Source: Erythrophleum ivorense (Eukaryota > Streptophyta > Magnoliopsida > Fabales > Fabaceae). From it: a DNA stretch of 64,000 bases. Shown in pieces: positions 1 through 11,774 of this stretch (position 1 is the first letter of the stretch; each line of letters begins with the position of its first letter). The position numbers were made by a program, and so were the translations under genes. The DNA lies in NCBI GenBank assembly GCA_026724425.1, contig JAIUCV010000004.1, positions 5,900,001 through 5,964,000 of the forward strand. The letters run 5' to 3'. The notes beneath the pieces were generated by a model. That model did not search any database, was not told the DNA's origin, and saw nothing but the letters and a program-made list of their open reading frames with translations.

Positions 1-1050
1 ATGCTAAGTGATTTTGTCAAATTCTTTGAAAAAATAAAAATAAAAAGAGCAATTGGTGTGTATTTATGAATATGGTACATAGAGCCAGTCAAACATATTT
101 TAAGGACTCATCCCCAAGGGACAAGTCCCACACTGAGAAAGTGAATGTAAGTGAAGGTGTATAAATTGATATTTGAAAACTCGAGTTCTTGTTATTGGAA
201 CGTTTTTCAAAGTATTTTGAAAAGAAAAATAAATATAAACATATTTAAGGTGAATTTTGTTTAATTACATGAAATATTTTATATGTCTATTAGTTTAATC
301 TATTTATTTTGGTAGATAGAATTCATTTAAAAATTTTTATATATAAACTTAATTATAAGCTGTTATTATTTTGTATCACCTATTACATGTAAGGACAGGA
401 ATATAATAGTAAAATAGAAAAAAGAATTAAATGAAAAAAAATTCATAATTTATTCCATCTGCTACTTTTGTTCACAGCCACAGGTAAGGCTAATGCAGAT
501 AAAAGAATAAGTACAATTTGTCTCTTCTCCCTCTGCTATATATATGCTGTGATTATGAGATTAAGACCCTTAAAATTTAGATTTTATAATTATTCAGAAT
601 TACCTAACATTTTCTATGATTTGTACATTATCCATATCAATATTACTGGTTCATCAATAAGATAAAGCTTAATTAGTTAATAACATACTAAAGAAAAATT
701 TGGGTTCCTAGAATTTAGTTTTGTATTCTGCCAAGTATAAAAGAAAAAGAGGAAAAAAGAAAAGAAAGGAAGGAAGGAAGGAAGAAAAAAGAAGGAGAAT
801 AAGTTCTATAGAACAGAAAAAAGAAAAGAGAGAAGGAAGAATATAAAAAGAGAAAGGCAAAAATAGGACACATCATCCGCCATCATTACAATCATCACTT
901 AACCAGCCCAATATTCCAAAACAATTCTTTCCTTTACTTTGTTTTCAACTTCTTCCCTCCTTCTCTTCTTCTACACCCCTTATATGTCCCTCTCTTTCTC
1001 TCTCAGGCCTTCAGAAGTCCACAATTATATATTTGTTTATTCACATGATT
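1..1050. other. Upstream intergenic and proximal promoter region
   Basis: No gene was recognised here. The DNA is A+T-rich. A purine-rich stretch with a short GGAA repeat lies at about 766-790. A pyrimidine-rich stretch follows at 925-1010, just before the TATA-like motif of the X8 gene. The 65-codon open frame at 468-665 has no family resemblance and is probably chance. The segment most likely carries the promoter of the downstream gene. Confidence 0.5.
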
Positions 1051-1055
1051 AGCCC

Positions 1056-1064
1056 ATAAATAAA
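1056..1064 (+). promoter_or_regulatory. TATA-like box of the X8-domain gene
   Basis: ATAAATAAA lies about 117-125 bases before the start codon at 1181, immediately after a CT-rich tract. That is a normal place for a plant TATA box with a leader of roughly 80-95 bases. The transcription start is inferred, not seen. Confidence 0.45.
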
Positions 1065-1180
1065 ACCCCTTCCTTTTCTTCCCAACATCACTCATCACCT
1101 CTTTCATTGCTTCAGAGACATATATAGGATAAGTGAAGAACCACATTGAAGAAAGAAGAAATAGAGGAAAAACTTTGAAG

Positions 1181-1707
1181 ATGAGAAGGAGTGTGAATTA
1201 TTTTGTAGTATTTCTCCTACTGGCTCAATTCTTCTGTTCTGGTAAGTTCTCTCTCTCTCTCTCTCTCTCGTTTGGTTTATTGTTCATCTTGCCCTTTGTT
1301 TTTCTGGCTTCTGCAGTTCTAGTTGCTTCTGATATAAGATATTGTATCCTATCCCCTTTTGTTCTTTATCACTTGCATATTTTCTCTGCTCTTTCTCATT
1401 AACTAACTGATTCTTTGGAACTCAGAATATGATTTCTGAAATCAACCACAGAATTGCACTTTCTGTTTTGAACTTTGCCATTCTAATTGCAGTGTTCCTT
1501 TTTATTATTATTAATTTTTATGTTTTGGGTGGATTGTCTTTTTCAAATTGATTGGTTTGCATTGGGTTCTTTTCTTGGAATCTAAGTATATTAACTGAGC
1601 ATCTCCTTTTTTGTTCATGAATACTTTTATGGAATAAATAATTGTCCAGGTTCAAAATGTTTGTCTCTTCCACAGCTTGGTTAAATTTTTAACCAGTTCC
1701 TTCAAGC

Positions 1708-1750
<43 letters not shown>

Positions 1751-4553
1751 GAATATTTCCATTTTCTACCCATCTTTCTGGAGTTCAATATCAGCAGCCT
1801 GTATTGCAACAGCCAAACTTTTTCCAGTTTCACCGTTTCTTGAAAACATCGAAGGGCCCATTTGCTTTGACTCTTGCATAACTTCTCTGCATAGGATGCC
1901 CTACTTGTCTCAAGGTGCAGACCGTGACAAGCTGTTTGTCTTTTGAAACAATGGAGACGCTCAATATTCCAAAATGGATTCGGGCTATTATATTTTATAA
2001 TTTAAAAAAATAATTAGGTTTATAAAATATATTAGATGATTTTACAATGAGCTCATGGAAATTCATTAAAATAGAATAAACAACTTTGATGAGTGTTTAT
2101 TCATTTATTATATTGTCATATTATGTATTACATGTACTTAAATATTTCTCTACTAATATATTTTTTGATAATGAAGTTTACCTAAGAATTTACCGGCCAA
2201 AAGGCAGTAATTAGTTTGAATGGATATCTAAGTAACTATTGTGATGAAGAAGGGAAGAAAAGTTGTAGGCTAGGCACAATTTGAATCCAGCTAGCATGTC
2301 TCTTTCCCTTCTCAAATGCAGAAAAAAAGTTTCTGATTTCACATCCACTTCTCTGTTCACATGCTTTTAGAAAGAGAAGAGAACAAGTCAAATGATCTTA
2401 CTTCAAACATCATTTCAAATACAGGAACTTCAAGTAGGCCAGGGAAGAAGGAAGAACTTGAGGATGTGAATTATGTACTAAAAGATCATCATGAAGCTAA
2501 TAGACAACTTTCTACCACCAAAAGGGATATTACCACTCCCATCACTACAGTTCCAAACTTAGTTCCCACAACTCCAACATCTCCAATCTTGAACCCTAAT
2601 TCCAACCCAGATGTCACAGTCTCTCCAGCCACCACAATCCCAAATACCACTACTCCAGCTGCTACAAATTCCCCAGCATCTTCTTCTTCTTCTTCAGGTT
2701 CAAGTTGGTGTGTTGCTACACCAACTGCCTCACAGACTGCTTTACAGGTTGCTTTGGACTATGCTTGTGGGTTTGGTGGTGCTGATTGTACTGCAATTCA
2801 GCCTGGTGGAAGATGTTATAACCCAAACACTGTTAGAGACCATGCTTCTTATGCCTTCAATAACTATTATCAGAAAAATCCAGTGCCTAATAGCTGCAAC
2901 TTTGGTGGAACCGCTGTTATCACTAGCACTAATCCAAGTAAGTATTAAGGCCACTTTTACTATTACTAATTTCACCGTGACATTTTTGCATTTTAAAGCC
3001 AACCCAAAAGGGGAAACGCCCAGAGAAAATAGTAGACCTCTCCTGCGTACCCAACAGAAACAGAGATGCACAGTGTTCTTGTCTGTTAATTGAATTGGAT
3101 TTGAATTCTGTCAATATTTTAAAAACCTGACATTATTAATTTTGAAGAGAAAAATACATGTGTTAGTGGAACTTATATGAATAATAAATTTTACTTAAAT
3201 AATAAAATTCACTGTGTGTGTGGGTCCTACACATATTATGTCAATTTCTCTTTAAAATTGACACGGTTAATTGTTTAGAAAATTGAGAGATCCAAGTTTA
3301 TATTAATTAGATGTGAAACTATGGAGGATTCTTGAGTTTCATTCTCAATGTCTCTTTCTCAGTAAGGTTACCTGCATTTGTTTTTAGAGCAAACACAAAG
3401 GAAGGCCTGAAAAACTAGTAGGCCTCTTCTTCTGGGTCAAAAACGCAAAGGCACTTGTATTAATATCCCATACAGGATTCTTGGATTCATTCTCACTGTG
3501 ACTCTTTCTCAGTAAGGTTACCTGCATTTATTTTAAGGAAGGCCTTTTGTAGTCATACTCATATAGAGAAAGTAATGTAAAAATGTAAAAATATATATAA
3601 GATTCACTTTCTTTTTTTATATTCATTTTTTTCTTTTATTTCTCTTTTAACTATACTATATGCAGTTAATTTATAACTGCAACAAAATCTGACTCCAATT
3701 TGATACCCAGAGACAAGAGTGTTCTTTTGTGTGTGATTACACGAAAACATGTGAAGGATTCTTGGGATTTATTCTTCAAAGACAAGGAAAAAAAAAAGAA
3801 ACTTTTGTTGCGTCCTTGAATTTCCTTCCCAGTGGCTTAGGGGATATAGGGCTACAGAAAGAGCCACCTTAGTGGAGCAAAAGTCAAACTTGTTCTTTTC
3901 CTCTTTGTTGGAAGCTGCACCTCAAAAGGCTTACTCTGTTTTCATAAAACTTTGTTTATTAAATAAGTCTAATAATTTAATTAATCCTCTTGTAAAAATT
4001 CAAAATTAAATAAAAATTTGTAATTTCAAGGTTGAAATGTTTTTACTTAAATTTTTAAATAATAAAATAAAATTTTTAAAGTAGATCTAATAAAAAAGAA
4101 CTCAACCTTCTAAAAATTAGGGCATTTCATTGAATTATTCAATAAAATCTACTTATATATCCCATTATCCACCTAAGAATCTTTCACTATCACTACTATC
4201 TACTCATGTTTTTCCTTTATTTCCTTTTCTATTTTACTTTTTATTGATGTATTTGTTTGTTCTGCAGGCACTGGGACATGTCAATTTCCATCCACAAGGT
4301 GATCTCTCCCTACCCATATCTGATTTGATTTGTTTTTCTTGCCACAATTGGAACAGAAAACCTAATAAATTGTGTCTGACATTGCAGCACAAGCTCATCA
4401 ATCTTAAACACAACAAACTCAATAGGTGCAAATGTTTTTGGTTCAGTACCAGTACCCTCCAACTCTGCTGCTGCAGCTCTCAGATCACATGGCTTTGAGC
4501 AAATTTGTATCATTTCATGGCTGATATCATTTTTGGCGAAGGAATTTATCTAG
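1181..4553 (+). CDS. Secreted X8 (CBM43) domain protein, plasmodesmata callose-binding-like
   Basis: Four coding exons: 1181-1241, 2371-2937, 4268-4298 and 4388-4553. All introns are GT-AG and all frames join, giving 274 aa. Residues 1-20 form a signal peptide (MRRSVNYF then a Leu/Phe-rich core). Residues 21-130 are a Thr/Pro/Ser/Asn-rich spacer ending in a Ser run. Residues about 132-219 are an X8 domain, with SSWCVATP, DYACGFGGADC, GGRCYNPN, HASYAFNNYYQ, and six cysteines at about 134, 153, 160, 169, 196 and 214. The X8/CBM43 module binds beta-1,3-glucan (callose); related proteins sit in the wall or are GPI-anchored at plasmodesmata. The Ser/Ala-rich tail and hydrophobic C-terminus (IISWLISFL) could be a GPI signal, although it ends in charged residues. 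The start is the only ATG in frame with the signal peptide. The X8 domain is split after residue 209/210 and by a 31-base micro-exon. Family assignment is secure; the exact orthologue (PDCB or another X8 subgroup) is not. Confidence 0.88.
1248..1269. repeat. (CT)n microsatellite just inside intron 1
   Basis: About eleven CT units begin six bases after the GT donor of the X8 gene's first intron. This explains the apparent Ser-Leu repeat in the read-through frame. It is intronic, not coding. Confidence 0.9.
1710..1746. repeat. (TA)n microsatellite in intron 1 of the X8 gene
   Basis: About 18 TA units lie in the 1.13 kb first intron. It is likely polymorphic in length and has no coding role. 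Confidence 0.9.
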
Positions 4554-4883
4554 AATGCGCCCTGCTACTCAGCAGGACAAGTTTAAGAAAAAAAAAATTT
4601 TAAAACAAAATGATACGGTCTCCTGTTTGGAAGGTGAGGATCTGCACAGCAGGACAATCCTGATTTCTCTAAAATAGATGACATAGATTTTGCTTCTCTC
4701 AGCAAATTAGTTTTGCCTCTTTTTGCCGGTTTTTTTTTTTTTGGTGATTGAGAAATATACATGCACAAGACCATCAAGCAGACATAGATAGTAGAGATAC
4801 CTTTTTAGAGTAGAAGAGCAAGCAATATGATGGACATTTGTATAAATATACACCAATATACGTTTTCCTCTTTGTAATGTAAA

Positions 4884-4897
4884 TGTTGTTGTTGTTG

Positions 4898-4950
<53 letters not shown>

Positions 4951-4951
4951 T
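4884..4951. repeat. Compound (GTT)n(ATT)n microsatellite
   Basis: About five GTT units run into some 16 ATT units, about 330 bases past the stop codon of the X8 gene. It is either in the distal 3'UTR or just beyond it. Confidence 0.9.
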
Positions 4952-6933
4952 TCCCAATTAGTTTTTCTTTGTATTGTTAGAACTCAGAACAATAATATAT
5001 CTATTAATGGTTGGCCCATTTGACTGATTTGCATGCTAATGTGAAAGAGAAAGGCAGTAATTATGTTTCCAATTTCTGTGTGATTGAAACAATGAAAAAC
5101 TAAGTCTTTGCACAAGTGGAAAAGAAAAATCAATTATTTATTTTATCCAATCATATTAAAAAAAATATATTTGAATTATTCATTCACATGATTACATAAA
5201 TTTTTGAAAGAGCCATATTTCAAGAACTCATTTAATACAAAGAATATAAAAAGAATGCGATTGGGAATAGAATAAAAGAAATAATTTTGAAGATAAAAAT
5301 AATCTATGTATCCCTATTTCAAAAATAATAATAATAAAACAATAAAAAATTGTTAAATAATAACTATAAAGATTTACTAAATATTACAGGGAAGTCATGT
5401 AAAAAACAATTGCCTTTACATAAAAATTACCAATAAAGCCTGTAATATTTATTTATGAGGTTGGAAAGCCATAGTTCATATATAAACCATACCGTATATT
5501 TTCATTGTATGGGTCAAGTCCCATACTAGCCATAACATATACAACTATCAATAAATACTCATCTTACTTTACTTCTAAGGTGTATTTTTCGTATACATTT
5601 AAATTTAAAAATAATTAGAGCATATAAAAACTCCCAGTTTTTAACATCCGCTTGAGATCTTAACACAAGTTTACATGTCTTCTAATTTTTATTTTTTCCT
5701 ACAAAACTTTTCTCTTTTTTTTTTAAAATTTCTTTTCAATCTAATTCGATTACACGTCTCTTTATTAAAGCAAAATTCAAATTACGGATATATATTCTTT
5801 AAAATCTTACCCTGCATAGTTTGATCTTAATATAACCCTAATATGATTAGAGAATTTCTAACCACTTTATTACACTATACTACGGTACCACATACATCTT
5901 CAGTATGACCTAGAACCCCACATTTTCTGTAACAATTATTTTTCTCTCTCTAGTCTAGATTTTTCAAGAGGCCTTCATTTAAGAGAGAGTAAATAATAAG
6001 TGTAGAGTCCATGTAAGTGAATCTCATTGATTCTACCCACTGCGTTTTTTTTTTTTTTATATGAGGACCTTTTAGACATAAAAGATTATAAATTAGATTA
6101 TGGATTCATCTTTCTCTCTCTCAAAAAGGTTTGGTACAATAATAGAGTTAATTAGGGAAACCAACTTTTCAAAGCTGGCACAAAACCACAAAAGATGACA
6201 TTCTTTTCAAAACATAAGGCATAATATTTTTTTAGCACGATTGTACATTATTTACTATTCTAAAAGTACTCACGTTATGCCAGAGTAACTTATTTTTACT
6301 ATTATTTTTTTCATGGAAAAAGGAAAAAGGGGTCATGTTATATTTTTATAAAAAAATTTAATAATAAATACTTAAAGAATTATATCTATTTTCTTTCTCC
6401 TTTTAACCCTTGATCCTTCTGGATTTTTCAAAATTTCACCACATTGTTGAAAAGTCCTCCACAATTTTTAGATTAAAATCTTCAACAATAATTTGTAGTG
6501 CATTTAAGAGAAAGAGATAGAGAAGAAGAGGTGGGGCACCCACTTTTGTGAGATCCATCTCTCCCTTTCTATCTCTCTCCTAAGACGCACCATTTAGTAA
6601 ATGCAAAAGATTTGGATATGGTATTCTCTTTCTTTTCTTTCTATTGTCATCTCTATTTTTTATGCTTTTCTCATTTAATTTTAGTATTCATGGCACATAA
6701 GTTAGTATAAACGCATGGGGCAAGGTCATTTAAAGCCATCTTTCCCATGACTCGCTGATTGTTCAGTTCCTTGGAGTGATGAATTAATGAATCATACCTA
6801 CCTATCAACATCTGATATGAATCAATGTTTTTCTGCACAATATTTCTATAAAGATTATCATGGATAAATCTTTACTATATGTTTTAGTAAGAATAAAATT
6901 TAAAAAAAAAATATTGGTATGTCAGAAATTCAA

Positions 6934-6974
<41 letters not shown>

Positions 6975-7000
6975 TTTCTTTACATCTATATTTTAATTTT
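4952..7000. other. Intergenic, A+T-rich, no gene seen
   Basis: Between the convergent X8 and GPAT genes I see no open frame or RNA with family resemblance. CT-rich tracts at about 5940-5980, 6110-6125 and 6540-6590 and a (TA)n tract at about 6938-6963 are the only notable composition changes. A stretch near 5260-5400 resembles the second, low-complexity MITE-like family described under findings. Confidence 0.5.
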
Positions 7001-7321
7001 GAATAAATTATATAAATCTCTCTTAAATTTTGTTAAAAAAATATATTTTTTCTTTTAAGATATACATAAATTTTTTTTAAAATCAAAAGTTATCATACAC
7101 TTTAATCTAATTTTAAATTTTGCCTAAAATACTTTTATTAACATAAATAAATATTTTTAATTAAAATATTTTAAATAGAGTAGATTTTACTAAAAAAATT
7201 TAAAATTAAACTAAAATATAAAATATTTTTATTTTTAATTTTTTATTTGTGTATATTTTGAAAATAAAAAATAATCTCTATAATTCTAACAAAATTCAAA
7301 AAAAAATTATGTAACTTATTC
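7001..7321. mobile_element. MITE of the GTAAATTA terminal-repeat family, copy 1
   Basis: A 321-bp A+T-rich element. Its left end (GAATAAATTATATAA) and the reverse complement of its right end (GAATAAGTTACATAA) pair as a roughly 35-bp inverted terminal repeat, both running on into AATTTTGTTA. It has no coding capacity. Related copies occur at about 33012, 37208, 46258, 55295 and 59612, and split around 13843/18014. The family core contains ATTTTAGTCTAATTTTAAAT-like sequence. The superfamily is not clear because no clean target duplication was found. Confidence 0.6.
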
Positions 7322-7410
7322 TTTGATTTTTTTTTTTTTTGGAAATATCTGACTCTGCATTTCATTTACATGCTTATAGGCACACTTTGTAATTCCAGTA
7401 GAAATTCCAA

Positions 7411-7432
7411 TGTGTGTGTGTGTGTGTGTGTG
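7411..7432. repeat. (TG)n microsatellite
   Basis: Eleven TG units lie about 210 bases downstream of the stop codon of the minus-strand GPAT gene. It accounts for the Cys-Val run in the spurious plus-strand frame there. Confidence 0.9.
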
Positions 7433-7644
7433 TTGTGTTGGCACACTTTTTGGTTAATACAAGTAGAGCTTTCAATCAAGTTTCAAAATCATCATAATCG
7501 CAGACCTAATGAAAAAGAAACAAAACAAAACATGTGGGGCAACCAGGAATTAAAATGTATAATTAATTACCCAAAAGAGAAAAGAAAATTAGGAAAGATT
7601 GACCAAAACAAGATGGAATGTCCAAAGATTAATAAGGGGCACTT

Positions 7645-9897
7645 TCATTTTCTGGACTTTTCTTTGACAACCCCTTCGTTCTCTGCCAGCATCATATACT
7701 TATCCTTCCTTGTAAGATTTGTGCACTGAAAGCCCAAAGCCTCACCCAACTGCCTCTGTATATAGTTAGCCACATCACAGCTAGATCTCCCCCTACATGT
7801 GACTTCTGCATGTACTTTGTCAAGTATAATAATGTGATAGCTAGGCCTAGGGTTCATCATGAAGAAAATTGGGTCCAAACATTTGAGCCCACTAGCTGTG
7901 GTCCCATAGAACATGGTCACATGAGTTTTTATACCCACAGGAACAATCTCACCACCCAACTCAGCAAATAGAGAGCTGAACCTTAAAAGATAGGGTTCCC
8001 TGCAAGTTGTCCCTTCAGGGCACACCACCAAATCCCCTTCTTCTAGAAGCCTCTTCATTTTTTCACCATCTTTTTCTCTGTCCCTTGAAAGCCTCACTGT
8101 TTTGATTGGTGATATGAACTCTGAAACTTTGCTTAAGCTGTATGTCACTGCAGTTAAGGGCTTACCCAAACAAGTGCTGAGGAAAACAGGGTCCATAAGT
8201 GTCCTGTGGGTGCATACATAGAGGACCCCTTTTTTGTTTGGGTCTGAATCCGATGTTTTAGGGCTATTATTGCCCTTAACATTGATGCCTACACCACTCC
8301 AGATTGCTAGTGTCAATGCCAATTTGTAAGGGAGGAGAATACCCAGAAGAATTCTGTAAATGGCTAAGAGTATTCCAATTGGAAGCCACATGAACATACA
8401 GAATGTTGCTGAAGGCGTTGGCAAGAATGCTAGCCTGCCGTCATGAAATATTAGAGGCTTTGGGTATTTTTCCCTTGGCATCACTGAGCTTGAACTGTTC
8501 TTGCTTTCTTCATTGTTCACCACATAAGCTTCCTATCAGTATAAATGAAATATTTCATATTACATCATATTATATACACACACACACACACACATTAAGT
8601 TCCAGCAACAAATGTTTGCATGTCAAAATGTGAATTAATAATGTACAGCAGGGAACTATCACAGGATTTTTTCAAAATGTTTTGCCATGTATTTGTGCTT
8701 TTGCTTGAATGGTCTCAGGTTTTCTATTCCTGCCTTCTGCTCTTTTTATGGTTTTACATTGCTTTAAGTTGTTGGAAAAGATGAAGGAACAGAGATGATA
8801 TGGTCCTTATGACCAATCCACTAAAGCCTAAAGTTACCAAAAGATTCTTAAATAGACCTGATGCGGCAAAAGTTGGCAAGCATATCATACATAAGTTCGG
8901 TTAGAAAAATGTATTTGAGATGTTTAGCTGTCTGTATATAATTAGTGTAACTTCTTTTTTAATAGATCAAATCTATTTAAAATGTTTTCTTTTGAAATTT
9001 TAAAAAACATAATATCAATAAGCTTTGAATTAATAATACCAGAGTCATCTTGGAAACTGAATGATCCGAATTCGAATCTAGTCACAACTAAATTAATCCC
9101 CCAAAAAAAAAAGCTTTTGAAATAGTAGTTGATTAATATTCCAGCCTTTGAAAGAGTAGCTTCAAGTTTACCTTGCAATGGGAGATAAACTGATGATCAT
9201 GAACACTTGAGCTTCCTATACCAATGTCAGGCTTTCTGTCTCCAAAGTACTCCTTGAGGGCTCTATCCTTCACAAGCAAACCAGACGGAGAGAGAAAACC
9301 AGTGAAGTAGGAGCCAACAGAATGCAAATCTGTACCTACAACATCATCAACACTCAAATATTCCTTCAGAAATCCTTCTACCATCACTCTAGGAACACTG
9401 GTGAACACAACCTTGGACCCAGCTGAAGCAAAAACCTCATAAACCTGGAGGTTCAGATTCTCCATATAAAACTTGGGTAACACTGCCCTTGAACAACTTT
9501 CCATGTCCTTTGTTCTGAGCCCACAGAAGGATATGAAGGTCATGACCCTAAGCTGAAGGTCATGATCTAAAACCCACAATACAGGACATGACAGAAGCAA
9601 GAGAAGTGCCCTGAAAATGCTTCCACCTTCAAAGGCAACAAGCATGAAGTAGGGAAAGAAGGAGTGGGACCTTAAGAGGACTCTGTGAATGTCACAAGCT
9701 AGTAGGGTATGTGACCCTAAGTCAGTACATTTGGAAATGCCAGGGAACGGAGAAAGTTGGTGTGATGGTTTGAGTGCAAGACTGCCCAGATGGAACACAT
9801 AACTCTTCATTTTTCTTGCAGCTTTATAAAATGAGTTTGCTAAAAGCTGGTACAAGACCCATTCCATGAGCCTGAGAAGCACCATTGGGAACACCAT
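7645..9897 (-). CDS. GPAT1: Glycerol-3-phosphate acyltransferase, GPAT1-type
   Basis: Two exons on the minus strand: 9172-9897 (242 codons) and 7645-8532 (295 codons plus TGA). They join in phase 0 at AAG|GTAAAC and GATAG|GAA, giving 537 aa. The enzyme moves an acyl group from acyl-CoA to glycerol-3-phosphate, in membranes. The N-terminal half is a HAD-phosphatase-like domain (motif I near D69, motif III region near 219-229, GDRKPDIGIG). Hydrophobic segments lie at about 82-112 and 285-323. The C-terminal PlsC acyltransferase domain has HRTLMDP (about 351-357), CPEGTTCREP (about 413-422) and VPVGIK (about 439-444). From memory, opening residues, MFYGTTASGLKCLDPIFF and the CTNLTRKDKY tail fit Arabidopsis GPAT1, a tapetum and pollen fertility gene, better than the GPAT4/6/8 cutin enzymes. 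Motif I reads DIHRVLL where DxDG is expected, so phosphatase activity is unlikely. The start is the first ATG of the conserved N-terminus. Confidence 0.92.
8575..8593. repeat. (AC)n microsatellite in the GPAT intron
   Basis: About nine AC units lie just upstream, in gene orientation, of the acceptor site of the single GPAT intron (8533-9171). It is intronic. Confidence 0.85.
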
Positions 9898-10047
9898 TAT
9901 TGATCTTGCGAGCTTTCTCTGACTACCAGTGATGGTGGTACTTGAGAGAAAGAGAAAGAGAGAAAGGCAAAGTTGAGTACAAAGGAAGTAAATGAGAGAA
10001 GGGCTAAGGAGGGCTGTTTGTGGCTAAGGAGAAGGATTTGCACAGAA

Positions 10048-10055
10048 TATTTATA
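10048..10055 (-). promoter_or_regulatory. TATA box of the GPAT gene
   Basis: On the minus strand this reads TATAAATA, a perfect plant TATA box. It lies 150 bases upstream of the GPAT start codon at 9897, which predicts a 5'UTR of about 120 bases. The leader at 9930-9965 is CT-rich on the coding strand, which is typical. Confidence 0.65.
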
Positions 10056-10199
10056 GTCATTTAAGAGGGTTGCAGAAGGAGGAGGTTGACTGCAGCATTT
10101 AGTTAACCACGCTGCAGGCATTAATTTCACGTATTCACATTTTCTTTCTGTTTTCCATCTTGACATTGTCCTTGCTTTTTTCCTTAGAAATTTCTAGGT

Positions 10200-11179
10200 A
10201 CATTTTTTTTTTGTTTTTTCGCAATAAGTAATTGTAGTGATTCTTAGATTCGATGTAAACTCAACTTGTTAAAAACGTAGTGTTTACACTCCTAAGATTT
10301 ATATTTTTGTAAGAGATCATTATTTATCAAATAAAATAATACATATCTTTTGATAAAAATAAATCTAATTGTGAAAATACTTAACTTCTCATGAGGTTAA
10401 ACTTTCTGTGGCACCACTCAAAACAAATTTGTAAATCTAACCCATCAAATAAAACAAGATAGTTTTGTTTTTAACAAGTATAAATACGTGCAATTAACAT
10501 TGATTAGCAAAAATTTTCCCTTAAACCCTAATTACGTCAAATTAAAAAAGATAAAATAAACTTGCGTCAATTGGAGCAATTGCTTTATCATCATCAATTC
10601 ATTATACATATCTTCTTCTGGATTATTAGATGACCTGATCCAACTAATTATTTTCAGTTGCTTTATAATCATTTACTTTATATATAATTAAAATATTTAT
10701 TAAATAACAAATAAAATAATATGAAAAAAATTAAATGAAGCTGAATAAAAATTTTTAAATAAAGTTAAAAAGATGATATATATATATATATATATAAAAG
10801 ATAGTTTTTTTCTTCAAGAAGAATAAACAATTGCATTTAATATTAACTGTCGCTCTCTTTCACTTTTAATTAAAATAAGCCTTAATTTATAAAACCAAAA
10901 CCAATAAATGCTTTCGAAACCTGTGTCCTAAAAGTCCTGGTTAGCAAGATTCTAATCTATATAAGAAATTGTTCTGAGAACGCCTTTTGCAATAAATTTT
11001 TATTATCTCCAACTACATGCAACTGGCAGTTAAGAATTTCTGACATTTTCTTCTTCAGAAGTGCACTTTCTAAGATAGTCTTTGCTTCGAGCACAGGGAT
11101 AGTATGCAGCAGCAGGTGAAAACTGCAAAATGTTGGTGAACGTCCATGACGGTCATGGTTTATATTTGAAAACTGGCTA
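10200..11179. other. Intergenic, A+T-rich, no gene seen
   Basis: Nothing with family resemblance was recognised upstream of the GPAT gene. A short (TA)n tract sits at about 10780-10797. The minus-strand frame at 10957-11226 runs into the MITE that starts at 11188 and is not a gene. Confidence 0.5.
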
Positions 11180-11187
11180 CGCTTTTC

Positions 11188-11766
11188 TAGGGGTGAACAA
11201 AACCGAACAAAACCGAACCAAACCATTCAAACCGAACCAAACCGAACCAAACCAATAAAAACCGATTAACAAATGGTTTGGTTTGGTTTTTCTAAATCTA
11301 AAACCGATTAATTCGGTTCGGTTGTCGGTTCATGGCATGTTTGGTTCGGTTAAACCGAACCAAACCGACAAGTTGCATATATTATTTTATTATAAAATAT
11401 TACTCTTATTTTATTTTATTTTATTTACTTTTCAAAACTTTTTGTCAATTTATGGGTGTTTTCTAGACTAAAAATAAAAATAAAAATAATAAATTATAAA
11501 TACATTATTATTGGTTAAAGTTTAATAAGATGCATAATATTAGAAATTAAATTTTATATATTGCAAAGAATAAAATCCTAAAAAAATATTTTTGGCCAAA
11601 AAAATATGAACCAAACCGGACCAAACCGAACCAAACCGAACAAAAACCGAACCAAACCAATTAAAATTCAAAACCGAAAAGGTCCAAAAAATTATTGAAC
11701 CGACAAGGTTGGTTCGGTTTGGTTTTAGTCTAAAACCGAACCAAACCGAACCTATGAACACCCCTA
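11188..11766. mobile_element. hAT-type MITE with perfect 8-bp target duplication
   Basis: A 579-bp element starting TAGGGGTGAACA and ending in TGAACACCCCTA, so its ends form an inverted repeat (TAGGGGTG). It is flanked on both sides by the identical octamer CGCTTTTC (11180-11187 and 11767-11774). An 8-bp duplication with this terminus is characteristic of the hAT superfamily. The subterminal regions are packed with ACCGAACCAAACC-like units in both orientations, the sort of array transposases bind. The centre is A+T-rich and non-coding, so the element is non-autonomous. The open frames reading through it (Phe/Gly/Val-rich) are by-products of the repeat units. Confidence 0.9.
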
Positions 11767-11774
11767 CGCTTTTC

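Noticed and set aside
2611..3114. Long alternative frames over the X8 exon on both strands
   Set aside because: They are shadows of the X8 coding exon, which has the conserved six-cysteine domain and matching splice phases.
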